Assembly: GCA_005791855.1 (NCBI GenBank)
Contig: SXUH01000290.1
Span: 1-5,296, forward strand
DNA: 5,296 bases
Direction of reading: 5' to 3'
Origin: Bdellovibrionales bacterium
GTDB lineage: Bacteria; Bdellovibrionota; Bacteriovoracia; Bacteriovoracales; Bacteriovoracaceae
Part shown: piece by piece, positions 5,294-5,296 of the stretch
Position numbering within the stretch: position 1 is the first letter of the stretch
How the letters are laid out: every line of letters starts with the position of its first letter
Made by a program: the position numbers and the translations under genes
The notes under the pieces: model-generated
Seen by the model: the letters and a program-made list of their open reading frames with translations, nothing else
Database searches by the model: none
Told to the model about the DNA's origin: nothing

Positions 5294-5296
5294 CAA

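Overview
This window looks like ordinary chromosomal DNA from a Gram-negative bacterium. It carries two lipoprotein genes, one encoding Pal, the outer-membrane partner of the Tol system, and a TCA-cycle gene. Gene bodies are GC-rich with mostly C/G-ending codons, while spacers and gene ends are AT-rich. A GYF_2-domain membrane protein and a Pal gene followed by a DUF4398-type lipoprotein would fit Bdellovibrionota or another deltaproteobacterial-type lineage, but this placement is a low-confidence inference. I see no mobile element, CRISPR array, tRNA or rRNA.

Layout: (1) 1-814, minus strand: the first 271 codons of sucC (succinyl-CoA ligase beta subunit), running off the left edge, with a clear sigma70-type promoter and a good ribosome binding site. 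(2) 964-1851, plus strand: a complete MBL-fold metallohydrolase with all expected metal ligands, reading away from sucC. (3) 1808-3214, minus strand (possibly from 3241): a membrane protein with an N-terminal GYF_2-like domain, a Pro/acidic linker, one membrane helix and a large C-terminal region I do not recognise. Its 3' end overlaps the MBL gene tail to tail by 44 bp. (4) 3245-4162, plus strand: a formimidoylglutamase (HutG)-like ureohydrolase, divergent from gene 3 with almost no space between the starts. (5) 4163-4478: a 316-bp AT-rich spacer with a hairpin terminator, several dyads and the pal leader. (6) 4479-4985 and 4991-5293, plus strand: pal and a small DUF4398-like lipoprotein, 5 nt apart and probably one operon.

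The genes do not form one pathway. sucC belongs to central metabolism, hutG-like to amino-acid breakdown, and pal plus its partner to envelope integrity.

The least expected signal is in the spacer after the hutG-like gene. The terminator hairpin there has its U-tract on the minus strand, where no protein gene reads toward it. A good minus-strand promoter (TTGGCA-N17-TATCAT) lies just upstream of it, and its predicted start falls on the first base of a second inverted repeat. Together these predict a compact two-hairpin small RNA of about 74 nt (4236 to 4163, minus). The other notable signal is compositional: several genes switch from AT-richer ends to GC-rich cores, most sharply in the MBL gene.
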